A DNA stretch of 64,000 nt from NCBI GenBank assembly GCA_007844125.1, contig CM017565.1, positions 12,266,618 to 12,330,617 on the forward strand, given 5' to 3'. The stretch comes from Sinonovacula constricta. Its lineage: Eukaryota > Mollusca > Bivalvia > Cardiida > Solecurtidae. Positions 35,793 to 49,130 of this stretch are shown here, one piece after another (position 1 is the first letter of the stretch; the number at the start of each line of letters is the position of its first letter). The notes under the pieces were generated by a model. It worked only from the letters and a program-made list of their open reading frames with translations. It searched no databases and was not told the DNA's origin. The position numbers were made by a program, and so were the translations under genes.

Positions 35793-36712
35793 TATTCTAT
35801 TGGCTTATAAATGACATGTTATTTCGGAAAAATGCATGGGTATGGTCTTCTTCGTGCCTTTTAACGCTCCGTTAGGCAAAAGGTGTGGGTGGAGTGGGGC
35901 TAAGTATAGTCATCTAACATCCGCGACGGTCACTTCGAAGGTTAATGGAGGGAAGCCTTCTAGCATACGTTGTTACACGACACTTAACTAATTTGTTGTT
36001 TACTCCAAAGTAAATTTTACAACTTTTAAAGCAATTTAACAACAAACCGTTTCTTTGGGATCCCCACAACTATATATTGTGAAAAAGATCAAGGCATTAT
36101 CTAATAACAGGGACTCGGGGAAGAAAAGTTATTTGTAATTTTTGCTTAGATCTACCCGCACATTTTCAATGAAATGATCAGTTCCGGTCCAAATAGACCA
36201 GTCCATTATTGAGCACAGGAGTGCAATTATTTTGCATTTTTATAATTCCACAATGTTTCAGCTTTGTTTTGCACCAAATTGCACGACATTATCTCAATTA
36301 TATCAAATACAGTCACAAAACACATGAATCTACCTTTAAATATCGAAAACACTTTATGTCATGAGTACTAATTCCTGTGCACATTTACACTTACCACCAC
36401 TGCAAAAACAATAGTTCTTTAGAGATTTAAATTTCCAACACAAAGACATAATTTTATGTCTTCAATGAACAAAATCAGTGAAACTATGGAATTTTTTCAT
36501 ACATGTATATTTTGCCCACAATGCAGATTCATGATCGTATTTTAAGTATGGACAATAAGCTTGCATAAATAAAATAACATTTAAAATGTTTTTTTTATAG
36601 TTATGGATTTAAATTTGGATATTATTAAATTGTTTATAGCATATAAAGTCACAAAACAATGGCGAGTGGGTTGGTGGTTTCTAGATTTTTCTATTTTCAA
36701 GTGTACCTTTAG
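35793..36712. other. intergenic, nothing recognised
   Basis: A short GC-richer patch at 35855-35965 may be repeat-derived; the rest is AT-rich. No gene seen. Confidence 0.4.
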
Positions 36713-37659
36713 TGAGGAAGCTTGGTGCAGAGAGCGAACCTCAGGGACGCCGATTGGGGAGGGAGCTTGATGTAGAGAGGTCTTCTAGCGAACCTGAGGT
36801 ACGCCGGTTGGGAAGGGAGCTTGATGTTGAGAGGTCTTCTAGCGAACCTCAGGTACGTCGGTTGGGGAGGGGGCTTGATGCAGAGAGGTCTTCTAGCGAA
36901 CCTCAGGTACGCCGATTGGGGAGGGAGATTGGTGCAGAGAGGTCTTGCAGCGAACCTCAGGTACGCCGATTGGGGAGAAGAGATTGGTGAAGAGAGGTCT
37001 TCTAGCGAACCTCAGGTACGCTGGTTGGGGAGGGGGCTTGATGTAGAGAGGTCTTCTAGCGAACCTCAGGAACGCCGATTGGGGAGGGAGATTGGTGTAG
37101 AGAGGTCTTCTAGCGAACTTCAGGTACGATGGTTGGGGAGGGAGATTGGTGTAGAGAGGTCTTCTAGCGAACCTCAGGTACGCTAGTTGGGGAGGGGGCT
37201 TGATCTAGAGAGGTCTTCTAGCGAACCTCAGGTACGCTGGTTGGGGAGGGAGCTTGATGTAGAGAGGTCTTCTAGCGAACTTCTGGTACGCCGATTGGGG
37301 AGGGGGCTTGATGTAGAGAGGTCTTCCAGCGAACCTCAGGTACGCCGGTTGGGGAAGGGGCTTGATGTAGAGAGGTCTTCTAGCGAACCTCAGGTACGCC
37401 GATTGGGGAGGGGGCTTGATGTAGAGAGATCTTCTAGCGAACCTCAGGTACGCCGATTGGGGAGGGGGCTTGATGTAGATAGGTCTTCTAGCGAACCTCA
37501 GGTACGCCGGTTGGTGAGGGAGCTTGATGTAGTAAGGTCTTCTAGCGAACCTCAGATACGCTGGTTGGGGAGGGAGCTTGATGTAGAGAGGTCTCAGCGA
37601 ACTTCAGGTACGCCGGTTGGGGAGGGAGCTTGATGTAGTGAGGTCTTCTAGCGAACCTC

Positions 37660-39400
37660 AGATACGCTGGCTGGGGAGGGAGCTTGATGTAGAGAGGTCT
37701 TCTAGCGAACATCAGGTACGCTGGTTGGGGAGGGAACTTGGTGCAGAGAGGTCTTCCAGCCAACCTCAGGTACGCCAGTTGTGGAGAGAGCTTGATGTAG
37801 AGAGGTCTTCTAGCGAACCTTATGTACGCCGGTTGGGAAGGGAGCTTGGTGTAGAGAGGTCTTCTAGCGAACCACAGGTACGCCGGTTGGGGAGGAACCT
37901 TAATGTAGAGAGGTCTTCTAGCGAACCTCAGGTACGCCGGTTGGGAAGGGAGCTTGGTGCAGAGAGGTCTTCTAGCGAATCTCAGGTACGCCGATTGGGG
38001 AGGGAGCTTGATGAAAAGAGGTCTTTAAAGAACCTCAGGTACGCCGGTTTGGGAGGGGGGCTTGATGTAGAGAGGTCTTTAAAGAACCTCAGGTACGCCG
38101 ATTGGGGAGGGAGCTTGATGAAGAGAGGTCTTTAAAGAACCTCAGGTACGCCGGTTTGGGAGGGGGGCTTGATGTAGAGAGGTCTTTAAAGAACCTCAGG
38201 TACGCCGATTGGGGAGGGGGCTTGATGAAGAGAGGTCTTTAAAGAACCTCAGGTACGCCGGTTGGGAAGGTAGCTTGATGCAGAGAGGTCTTTAGCGAAC
38301 CTCAGGTACGCCGGTTTGGGAGGGAGCTTGATGCAGAGAGGTCTTCTAGCGAACCTCAGGTACGCCGGCTGGGAAGGGAGCTTGATGTAGAGAGGTCTTT
38401 AGCGAACCTAAGGTACGCCGGTTTGCGAGGGAGCTTGATGCAGAGAGGTCTTCTAGCGAATCTCAGGTACGCCGGCTGGGGAGGGAGCTTGGTGCAGAGA
38501 GCGAACTTCAGGTACGCCGGTTGGGGAGGGAGATTGATGCAGAGAGGTCTTCTAGCGAACCTCAGGTACGCCGGTTGGGGAGGGAGCTTGATGTAGAGAG
38601 GTCTTCTAGCGAACCTCAGGTACGCCGGTTTGGGAGGGAGCTTGATGCAGAGAGGTCATCTAGCAAACCTCAGATACGCTGGCTGGGGAGGGAGCTTGAT
38701 GTAGAGAGGTCTTCTAGCGAACATCAGGTACGCTGGTTGGGGAGTGAACTTGGTGCAGAGAGGTCTTCCAGCCAACCTCAGGTACGCCAGTTGTGGAGAG
38801 AGCTTGATGTAGAGAGGTCTTCTAGCGAACCTTAGGTACGCCGGTTGGGAAGGGAGCTTGGTGTAGAGAGGTCTTCTAGCGAACCACAGGTACGCCGGTT
38901 GGGGAGGAACCTTAATGTAGAGAGGTCTTCTAGCGAACCTCAGGTACGCCGGTTGGGAAGGGAGCTTGGTGCAGAGAGGTCTTCTAGCGAACCTCAGGTA
39001 TGCCGATTGAGGAGGGAGCTTGATGAAGAGAGGTCTTTAAAGAACCTCAGGTACGCCGGTTTGGGAGGGGGGCTTGATGTAGAGAGGTCTTTAAAGAACC
39101 TCAGGTACGCCGATTGGGGAGGGAGCTTGATGAAGAGAGGTCTTTAAAGAACCTCAGGTACGCCGGTTTGGGAGGGGGGCTTGATGTAGAGAGGTCTTTA
39201 AAGAACCTCAGGTACGCCGATTGGGGAGGGAGATTGATAAAGAGAGGTCTTTAAAGAACCTCAGGTACGCCGCTTGGGAAGGTAGCTTGATGCAGAGAGG
39301 TCTTTAGCGAACCTCAGGTACGCCGGTTTGGGAGGGAGCTTGATGCAGAGAGGTCTTCTAGCGAACCTCAGGTACGCCGGCTGGGAAGGGAGCTTGGTGC
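37660..39400. repeat. 1,012-bp segmental duplication inside the 54-bp array
   Basis: About 37660-38390 recurs at 38672-39400 with a constant offset of 1,012 bases. Marker variants shared at that offset are CCAGCCAACC (37757/38769), GGAGGAACCTTAATG (37891/38903), the run of TTTAAAGAAC units, and GAAGGTAGC (38266/39278). Several substitutions separate the copies, so it is older than the 1,380-bp duplication in the 69-bp array. Confidence 0.85.
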
Positions 39401-41759
39401 AGAGAGCGAACTTCAGTTACGCCGGTTGGGGAGGGAGATTGATGCAGAGAGGTCTTCTAGCGAACCTCAGGTACGCCGGTTGGGGAGGGAGCTTGATGTA
39501 GAGAGGTCTTCTAGCGAACCTCAGGTACGCCGGTTTGGGAGGGAGCTTGATGCAGAGAGGTCTTCTAGCAAACGTTAGGTACGCCGGCTGGCGAGGGAGC
39601 TTGGTGCAGAGAGCGAACTTCAGGTACGCCGGTTGGGGAGGGAGATTGATGCAGAGAGGTCTTCTAGCGAACCTCAGGTACGCCGGTTGGGAAGAAAGCT
39701 TGGTGCAGAGAGCGAACTTCAGGTACGCCGGTTGGGGAGGAAAATTGATGTAGAGAGGTCTTCTAGCGAACTTCAGGTACGCCGCTTGGGGCAGGAGCTT
39801 GGTGCAGAAAGGTCTTCTAGCGAACCTCAGGTACGCCGGTTTGGGAGGGAGATTGATGTAGAGAGGTCTTCTAGCGAACCTCAGGTACGCCGTTTGGGGA
39901 GGGAGCTTGATGTAGAGAGGTCTTCTAGCGAACCTCAGGTATTCCCGGTTGGAGAGGGAGCTTGATGCAGAGAGGTCTTCTAGCGAACCACAGGTAAGCC
40001 GGTTGGGGAGAGATCTTGATGCAGAGAGGTCTTCTGGCGAACTTCAGGTACGCCGGTTGGGGAGGGAGCTTGGTGCAGAGAGCGAACTTCAGGTACGCCG
40101 GTTGGGAGGAAGATTGATGCAGAGAGGTCTTCTAGCGAACCTCAGGTATGCCGGTTGGGAAGGGAGCTTGGTGCAGAGAGCGAACTTCAGGTACGCCGGT
40201 TGGGGAGGAAGATTGATGTAGAGAGTTATTCTAGCGAACCTCAGGTACGCCGGTTGGAGATGGACATTGATGTAGAGAGGTCTTCTAGCGAACTTCAGGT
40301 ATGCCGGTTAGGGAGGAAGATTGGTGTAGAGAGGTCTTCTAGCGAACCTCAGGAACGCCGGTTAGGGAGGGAGATTGATGTAGAGATGTCTTCTAGCGAA
40401 TTCAGGTATGCCGGTTGGGGAGGGAGATTGGTGTAGAGAGGTCTTCTAGCGAACTTCAGGAATGCCGGTTGGGGAGGGAGATTGGTGTCGAGAGGTCTTC
40501 TAGCGAACTTCAGGAATGCCGGTTGGGGAGGGAGATTGGTGTAGAGAGGTCTTCTAGCGAACTTCAGGAATGCCGGATAGGAAGAGAGCTTGATGCAGAG
40601 AGGTCTTCTAGCGAACCTCAGGTACGCCGGTTGGGAAGAGAGCTTGATGCAGAGAGGTCTCAGCGAACTTCAGGTACGCCATTTGTGGAGAGAGCTTGAT
40701 GGAGAGGTCTTCTAGCGAACTTTAGGTACGCCGGTTGGGGAGGGAGCTTGTTGCAGAAAGGTCTTCTAGCGAACCTCACGTGCGCCGGTTGGGAGGGGCG
40801 CGGGGACCTTGACACAGAGAGGTCTTCTAGCGAACCTCTGGTACGCCGGTTGGGGAGGGAGCTTGGTGCAGAGAGCGTACTTCAGGAACGCCGGTTGGGG
40901 AGGGAGATTGATGCAGAGAGGTCTTCTAGCGAACCTCAGGTACGCCGGTTGTGAGGGGAGCTTGATGTAGGGAGGTCTTCTAGCGAACTTCAGGTACGCC
41001 GGTTGGGGAGGGAGCTTGATGCAGAGAGGTCTTCTAGCGAACCTCAGGTACGCTGGTTGGGGAGGGAGCTTGATGTAGAGAGGTCTTCTAGCGAACCTCA
41101 GGTATGCCGGTTGGGGACGGAGCTTGATGTAGAGAGGTCTTCTAGAGAACCTCAGGTACGCCGGTTGGGGAGGGGGGCTTGATGCAGAGAGGTCTTCTAG
41201 CGAACCTCATGTACGCCGGTTGGGGAGGGAGCTTGATGTAGAGAGGTCTTCTAGCGAACTTCAAGTACGCCGGTTGGGGAGGGAGCTTGATGTAGAGAGG
41301 TCTTCTAGCGAACTTCAGGTACGCCGGTTGGGGAGGGAGCTTGATGTAGAGAGGTCTTCTAGCGAACCTCAGGTACGCCGATTGGGGAGGGGGCTTGATG
41401 TAGAGAGGTCTTCTAGCGAACCTCAGGTACGCCGGTGCGGGAGGGGCTTGATGCAGAGAGGTCTTCTAGCGAACCTCAGGTACGCCGGTTGGGGAGGGAG
41501 CTTGATGCAGAGAGGTTCTTCTAGCGAACCTCATGTACGCCGGTTGGGGAGGGAGCTTGATGTAGAGAGGTCTTCTAGCGAACTTCAGGTACGCCGGTTG
41601 GGGAGGGAGCTTGATGTAGAGAGGTCTTCTAGCGAACCTCAGGTACGCCGGTTGGGGAGGGAGCTTTATGTAAATGGGTCTTCTTGCGAACTTCAGGTAC
41701 GCCGGTTGGGGAGGGGGCTTGATGCAGAGACGTCTTCTAGCGAACTTCAGGTACGCCAG

Positions 41760-42135
41760 TTGGGGAGGGAGCTTGATGCAGAGAGGTCTTCTAGCGAACC
41801 TCAGGTACGCCAGTTGGGGAGTGACCTTGATGCAGAGAGGTCTTCTAGCGAATCTCAGGTACGCCGATTGGGGAGGGGGCTTGATGCTGAGGCGTCTTCT
41901 AGCGAACCTCAGGTACGCCGGTTAGGGAGGGGGCTTGATGTAGAGAGGTCTTCTAGCGAACCTCAGGTACGCTGGTTGGGAAGGGAGCTTGATGTAGAGA
42001 GGTCTTCTAGCGAACCTCAGGTACGCCGGTTAGGGAGGGGGCTTGATGCAGAGAGGTCTTCTAGCGAACCTCAGGTACGCCAGTTGGGGAGTGACCTTGA
42101 TGCAGAGAGTCTTCTAGCGAATCTCAGGTACGCCG
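41760..42135. repeat. 270-bp (5-unit) higher-order repeat in the 54-bp array
   Basis: The rare GAGTGACCTTGATGC unit followed by a GCGAATCTCAGG unit occurs at 41821 and 42091, exactly 270 bases apart. Confidence 0.6.
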
Positions 42136-42459
42136 GTTGGGGAGGGGCTTGATGCAGAGAGGTCTTCAAGCGAACTTTAGGTACCCCGATTGGGGAGGGG
42201 GCTTAATGCAGAGAGGTCTTCTAGCGAACCTCAGGTACGCCGATTGGGGAGGGAGCTTGATGCAGAGAGGTCTGCTAGCGAACCTGAGGTACGCCGATTG
42301 GGGAGGGAGCTTGATGCAGAGAGGTCTTCTAGCGAACTTCAGGTACGCCAGTTGGGGAGGGGGCTTGATGCAGAGAGGTCTGCTAGCGAACCTCAGGTAC
42401 GCCGATTGGAGAGGGAGCTTGGTGCAGAGAGGTCTTCTAGCGAACCTCAGGTACGCCGG

Positions 42460-42580
42460 TTGCGGGGGGGGGGGGAGATTGGTGCAGAGAGGTCTTCTGG
42501 CGAACCTCAGGTACGCCGGTTGGGGGGGGGGGGGGGGAGATTGGTGCAGAGAGGTCTTCTAGCGAACCTCAAGTACGCCG

Positions 42581-42614
<34 letters not shown>

Positions 42615-42763
42615 TTGGTGCAGAGAGGTCTTCTAGCGAACCTCAGGTACGCCTGTTGGGGAGGGAGATTGATGCAGAGAGGTCTTCTAGCGAACCTCAG
42701 GTACGCCTGTTGGGGAGGGAGATTGATGCAGAGAGGTCTTCTAGCGATCCTCAGGTACGCCAG

Positions 42764-42809
<46 letters not shown>

Positions 42810-43250
42810 GCAGAGAGGTCTTCTAGCGAACCTCAGGTACGCCTGTTGGGGAGGGAGATTGATGCAGAGAGGACTTGTAGCGAACCTCAGGTACGCCAGT
42901 TGGGGGGGGATTGTTGCAGAGAGGTCTTCTAGCGAACCTCAGGTACGCCTGTTGGGGAGGGAGATTGATGCAGAGAGGACTTGTAGCGAACCTCAGGTAC
43001 GCCTGTGTGGAGCGGAGATTGATGCAGAGAGGACTTGTAGCGAACCTCAGGTACGGCCAGTTGGGTGGGGGGGGTGGGAGGGTATTGATGCAGAGAGGTC
43101 TTCTAGCGAACCTCAGGTACGCCTGTTGGGGAGGGAGATTGATGCAGAGAGGACTTGTAGCGAACCTCAGGTACGCCTGTTGGGGAGGGAGATTGATACA
43201 GAGAGGTCTTCTAGCGATCCTCAGGTACGCCTGTTGGGGGGTGGGGGGAG
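42460..43250. repeat. cluster of long G homopolymers within the 54-bp array
   Basis: G runs replace the GGGGAGGGAG part of several consecutive units. The longest are 29 bases (42584-42612) and 43 bases (42766-42808), with shorter runs near 42465, 42524, 42903 and 43060. Their exact lengths may be unreliable, because homopolymers this long are hard to sequence. Confidence 0.8.
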
Positions 43251-43579
43251 ATTGATGCAGAGAGGTCTTCTAGCGAACCTCAGGTACGCCTGTTGGGGAG
43301 GGAGATTGGTGCAGAGAGGTCTTCTCAGGTACGCCGGTTGGGAAGAGAGATCGGTGTAGAGAGGTCTTCTAGCGAAACTCAGGTACGCCCATTGGGGGGA
43401 GGGAGAGTGAGATTGATGTAGAGAGGTCTGCTAGCGTATCTTCAGCGCGTCAGCCAAGAGGCGGAGCTTAATGTTAGGTTTTATCTAGTGTACCTTTAAT
43501 TCGACGGAGGTGTGTGTAGTAGGTTCTAATGTAGTGGGGTCTTCTAGCGCACATTTTGGTAGCCGTGGTTCTACTCATA

Positions 43580-45360
43580 CATTTCGACTTGGTTCATCCG
43601 CTACCAATATCAATCAAGCAACTAGCGATAGGTACATTAACAATTGTACATGACTCACTGGGAATACCGGGAGTTTCTGTAACTAGACACATGGTAACCA
43701 CCTACTGGTTCTAAATGTTAAGTCACACACCGTGTATTTTGCTTTGTGTTCGTTTCTCTAGTCATTATTCGGATACATCCATAAGGTTATTCGAATATAC
43801 TGGTTCACGTTTTAAAGGTCTTGTTCTACAGCTGATCATATTGCCCGAACTGTGTTAGATAAGTCCGTGATTATTTTTATGCTACAATGTATATGTTTTG
43901 ATGTAGATTTCTCATTAAAGATTGTGTTTAGTAGACTTGCTTTTATTCTATTGTTATCTTGAGAATGTCGAAACGTGACAGATAAATGTAGAATAAATAT
44001 AACTGATTTTCATTCAAACAAGCCTGATTTCATTGACAGTTTCACTATATAAAAAATTCACAGAAAATTTTACATCACTTGGTGTTTGCTCTGATAGCAA
44101 CCGGGTACATCTTGTCATTGAAAAGTATTTAAAACTACATAACACCTGTGTTTCAATCAAGACTTAGAGTGGAAGAAGACCTTTAACATACGCTGTATAT
44201 GTCACCTGATGCCTTTCGGTGGGTATATAGTTATATGGTGTTTGGTTTTATTTAAGCTCGCCTTTTACCTTTTGCTATATGTAGGGTGCTCATTGTTTAA
44301 CAACCATTCACCCGTGCCACTGTCTGCGTTCGAAACACCTCGACAAAGTTCGTGTAATTTAATACGTAGATAAGGAACGAACGACAAAGATACCCTTTCT
44401 TTGTCAAATGATTCACCATTTTATTTATCATTTTGTTGTCCCTTCTTTAAATAGAAAAGCGTAAAGCCTAAAGGTACTTTCAATTCTTGTAGGTTAAAAA
44501 AGGGCGACTTATTGCATTGAAAGAATAGAAGAGTCCATATTGTCTTTCAATATCTTAATGAGCTAAAAACACTTTCGAAAAGATTTTAGGCATTTCCGTC
44601 TGCCAAAGAAAACACGGTGTAATGTTTAACTGATATATAGACTCATTCAGTGGTTTGAACCGACAATAATGTGCCTCTTCTAAGTGGGTTATATAATTCA
44701 AGATATTGCATTCTAATGTTTTAAGTGCCGTGAATAAATCTGGAATCATGGGTGGATCCAGAAAATGTCGATGTGTGTGTGTGTGTGGGGTGGGGGGTGG
44801 GGTGGGGGGTGGGGGGAATCGCAGTTAATATTAGATATATATATACACTGTGATGGACCCTTACTTTAAAAGCTTAACACTTTTAGTACTTTTAAGCTTA
44901 CTTTATGTGTTTTCACAATTCTACTCTTTTACCTGGTTGGTGGGGGATGCATCCCTCCAATCTCCCCCGGATCCAACCCAGTCTGCTGGGATTAGTCAAT
45001 AAAGAGGACAGCACTTTTATGAACTTCCAATGAAAAAGTATATTACACGTGTATGTCCATTCATACTAAACATATTAGTTGTGACTGTAAACAAAAGAGC
45101 GTTGAGTTAAAATAGTTATTTAACAAAAAATACATACTTCAAACATTCAACTGGCGTTTGTCGTTCTGTCCAGAAAAAGTAGATGAACCTTAAAATGTTT
45201 CATGCCTGTTTTGTTACCTGGGATTGTCTTATATTCTTATCAGTTCGTTCCACATGCATGAATCTTTTAATATAATAGAGTAACGTAACATCATGTAAAT
45301 TGTAATACGTTGACCTTATATTAAAATGATGTTAATGTCTTAAGCACAATGAATATCGTC
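43580..45360. other. intergenic with a GT/G-rich microsatellite
   Basis: Around 44772-44816 there is a (GT)n tract followed by GGGGT/GGGGGGT repeats. Otherwise AT-rich; no gene seen. Confidence 0.45.
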
Positions 45361-45379
45361 ACAATAGATGGCCCAGCGC

Positions 45380-46250
45380 AATATCGTATCATGGCAACTG
45401 AATAATCTAAATGATTGCACTTTCTCAGCAATCGAACGGTCTTTGGCATGTGCCCCCCACCTCACACCTCCACCAAAACACACACACACACATACACACC
45501 ACCACGACCACCACCACCACTACGACCACCACAACCACCACCACGCTGAACTATCGCAGCAATTCATTTGGTTATCCTCGCAGTTGGCATAACTTTCAGC
45601 AATTTGACAATCTCTCAGCGCCGTTAACACATCTCTGCAATTGGGCAAAATATAGCCAATATACAAGCAGTGGACTGTCTCTGTAAGTTAATTATATTAA
45701 CAAATGGACTACCTCTTAGCAGTGGACTGTCTCTGTAAGTTAATTATATTAGCAAGTGGACTACCTCTTAGCAGTGGATTGTCTCTGTAAGTTAATTATA
45801 TTAACAAGTGGACTACCTCTTAGCAGTGGACTGTCTCAGTAAGTGAATTATTGTAGCTATTGGACTATCTCAGAAAGTGAAGTGTCTCAGCATGCCCGTA
45901 TCGGCCACTGAAACCATTTTTTCACAATTGAACTATATATCGTATGCAAAGGGACCCATCTCAGCAATTGCCAAATATGAGCATTGTTCATGTCTCAGCA
46001 GTTGAACTCAATATCTGAGATTGCGTTATCTCACCAAATTTACTTATATATAGCTCGACAATCGAACTGCATGTATATTGGTTTTTGAAATTATCATATA
46101 ACAAGATGACCTCATACATGTAAAATCAAATAAACAATTGAACATTATTTATCTTGACAACTGAACATCGTGAATTGATAATTTAACATTATGTATCTTA
46201 ACATTTAATCAAATGTTTTAAGTATTCAACAATTGCTCTTCCAATTGGTA
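45380..46250. repeat. degenerate region of TCTCAGCAATTGAAC-like words
   Basis: Variants of (A/T)TCTCAGCAATTGRAC recur every few tens of bases (for example near 45424, 45550, 45594, 45615, 45958, 45994, 46140), decaying to CTTGACAACTGAAC further right. It includes a CA/CCA microsatellite (45475-45545) and a clean 52-bp array. The whole looks like one old minisatellite with a recently re-amplified core. Confidence 0.5.
45667..45874. repeat. 52-bp tandem repeat, about four units
   Basis: Units start at 45667, 45719, 45771 and 45823 with GCAGTGGAYTGTCTCTGTAA and end CTACCTCTTA. The first three are nearly identical; the fourth decays after CAGTAAGTGAATTAT. Confidence 0.9.
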
Positions 46251-46259
46251 AATTAGTAG

Positions 46260-49130
46260 TTTGAACAATATTTTCATCATTATACCTCGGCATTAAATGT
46301 ATGTTTTGGTTGATGGTTGCGGGATTCGACCTAGGTAGAGGCAAATTTATGGTGCCAGTAAAAAACCTATTGCCCTATATCGCATATGTCCGTCCTATTC
46401 GAACCGTGTCAGGTCAATGTCTACAAGTTCAGTGTCGTAACAATGTTCACGACAGTTCAAGACAGACTATCAATGAAGACCACCGTCTTCATAGCATTCA
46501 AATGTGCACTTAGGACGTTAACCCCAGACAAAGGTGGGTCATACCCCTATTTTCAATACCTAACATGAAAACAGACAAAGAACTTGCAGAACATACCACC
46601 AAATATATAGTAAGCCATACATTAAAGCAGACGATCCCACCTTAAATGGAAAAGGTGAGAGAGACCAAAGCTTGCTCATACTCACATGACAGGGTATGCT
46701 ACTCGGCGGGAATGAAGGAGGGCCTGATGGAAGAGGGTGTAGCTAAACCAGTCTACATGTCGAGCCTAGCTTAACCCGGTCTCTGCCACACCAGGTCGGT
46801 ATGTACATCGTGCACTAATACACTCATGCGCCGACAATGTTACTAGACTAGTGCAGTAATGAACGGCTGTGATCACGTGATAAACTCAATTGAAATTCAT
46901 TTGCGGAATTTCAAGTTTCTCACTAAATGACTGCGCATTAGTTATGAAGCAGTGGTGGAGAGTGTACTCTCACGTGTACCATCGTTGATAGTTGCTTAAC
47001 ATTGCATATCACCGTCCTAACCTACTTTGCGGTTGCATGAGTTCAAGTTTGGCCAGCTTAATTACATTGTTAAAAAAGATGTTACATTCACCATTCCACT
47101 CGGAACACCCCGGTAACTTCTACGAAATAGAATCCTGAGCATTTCGGAAAAGCGGCGTAGAGTGCTGAAGTGTTCAGATTGTCACCATACGAGATCATGT
47201 CCACTACCATATGTCGGCTATTTGGTATCACATGAAAAACTTATATATCGTGTGATGGTTCAAAATGACTTCTTTTTTTGTTGTTGTTGCTGCCAAACAA
47301 ATTGACAGATGAAAACATTCAAAGCTACATTTTGAATGATACTTATACGTTTATTTAAGGCAAACACGTGAAATTTAGAATACAAATACATTGTATGCTC
47401 TGACATATTGTGCAAAGATTAAGTGTTAGTTTTGTATCTGTGAGTTTAACCGAATATTTCTATATTGATCAGATAGACGCTCCTTATATTACCAACTACT
47501 AGACCAAATCACCTGGTATTGTCTATACTATACTAATTTTATTGTTGTCTGCATTGTATTTTAATTGTGTCTTGTTGGCATTTGGAGAAACCAAAACTAA
47601 ATCGGAACTCGTGACTTGACACTTTTGTCTATTTGTTTTATGTCACTTATTCCTCTGTACAACCTTTGAACCAAATATGTTTAAACTAATTAAATAATGT
47701 CAATCAGCGGGCTTTTGTTGTCACTAAGGGCATTCTTCAATCCTTCAATACGAACAAAGCCTACAAACAGTTAAATTACTGGACTATGTGCAATCAGTCT
47801 TTGAAGTTGACACACTTGCAATGCACAAGTGCACACAGTGTTTTTGTTAACTTGCAATTATACTATAGGCAAATTGTCTTAAACATAAAAGCTATGTATA
47901 TGTATAGCTCTATGGTTTTAAACAACAGATACGAGAACACTTCAGGCGTAGACTATCATTGAAGATTGTGGTGGTAACAATAGTTAACGCTTTTGTTATT
48001 GTTCAAACTGTTCAACGTATCATTAATTAACTACGCTATACCATTTGTATGCAAACACTGTTTTATGTCTGCATATATACCTTGCATTAACGCTTTTATC
48101 CTAACTTAGACTCATACTCACGCGAAAAGGGTCTGATGAGGTCTAGGGTATACTTTTGGACTTTGGTATTAGAACCCTGTTCACATAACAAATGATTATG
48201 GTAAGAAAGATATTCGATCGTCTTTTGAAATTATACAGATACATAAACTGTATTCTGGAACATTCTGGTGTTTTACATTTTGGGTTACATGCGTCCCTTT
48301 ATTAGGGTTCAAAAATAAATCCTTAATACATTTAAAAATACAAACATTAGTATTTCAAATAGGAATATATGACACAAATCTAAATATCACACTCTTAATT
48401 GCTTATATTCACCTCATATAACAGCAGGAGACTAGTTTAGCTCTAGACAATGCACACAATTATTTGCCCGAACCTGTTTGTGTTTCAGAAATGTGTATCG
48501 GAAGAAGAAATAAGACTGCAAATACTTTTAAAAGACGGTTTAGTGTTTAAATGAAGTTACGCCTCCGTTTTATATACATGTATTTTGTATTGGGAAATGA
48601 TAAAGCAAATATAATTCACAAATCTCCTTAAAATGATATTTCTCTTTTAGTTTAGAAATGTTGTGATATTTAATTTACTCTATTGATCAGCAGTGATGTC
48701 ATGTGTAGGATTGATCTCATTGATATTACTTAACCGGCTTGAACAATATACAGTTATACTTGTTATCACAAGTACACTTTATTTCTTTAACACGCGCGAA
48801 ATCAATATATAACGAACAATACTATTTTAAAAATCGATTCTTTATAAAATACAGCAGGCACAAAACTAAAAACCACATAAACTTCAATCAGATTGAGGAG
48901 TGTTCATACCAATAACATGCCCTTATATTCAATATTTGTATTTATAACTAATAAGATTACCTTATATTAAAAAAAACAACGTTTATTCCATTATTTACTT
49001 TATAACTAATGCTCATAAAATATAAACTGTTTCGTTTCTTTCTCTGTGTTCTTTTGCCTGTTGTTATTTCGTGATATTGGGACGAAGCATTTCGTGTTCA
49101 AGTATAAATATGCCCCTTCCATATTTCAAA
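46260..49130. other. intergenic, no gene supported
   Basis: Mostly AT-rich. A B-box-like GGGATTCGACC at 46320-46330 may mark an old tRNA-derived fragment, and 46680-46800 is a GC-richer patch of unknown origin. Confidence 0.4.

Larger units (their letters stand above)
36713..43440. repeat. G-rich 54-bp tandem array, about 120 units
   Basis: The unit is GGAGGGAGCTTGATGTAGAG, then AGGTCTTCTAGCGAACCTCA, then GGTACGCCGGTTGG. The plus strand is purine-rich. Many units carry indels: a 9-base loss giving GAGAGCGAAC, a GGTCTTTAAAGAAC variant, a GGTCTCAGCG variant, and G-run expansions in the GGTTGGGGAGGG part. Plus-frame translation gives RLGRELDVERSSSEPQVR-type 18-residue repeats, but the indels shift frame repeatedly, so coding is unlikely. 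Decayed units continue to about 43575. The words GTGTACCTTTA lie just outside both ends (about 36699 and 43480). Confidence 0.93.

Noticed and set aside
36712..43359. RLGRELDVERSSSEPQVR-type open frames as a repeat protein
   Set aside because: Frame changes every few hundred bases through indels in the 54-bp units, and in-frame stops are frequent.
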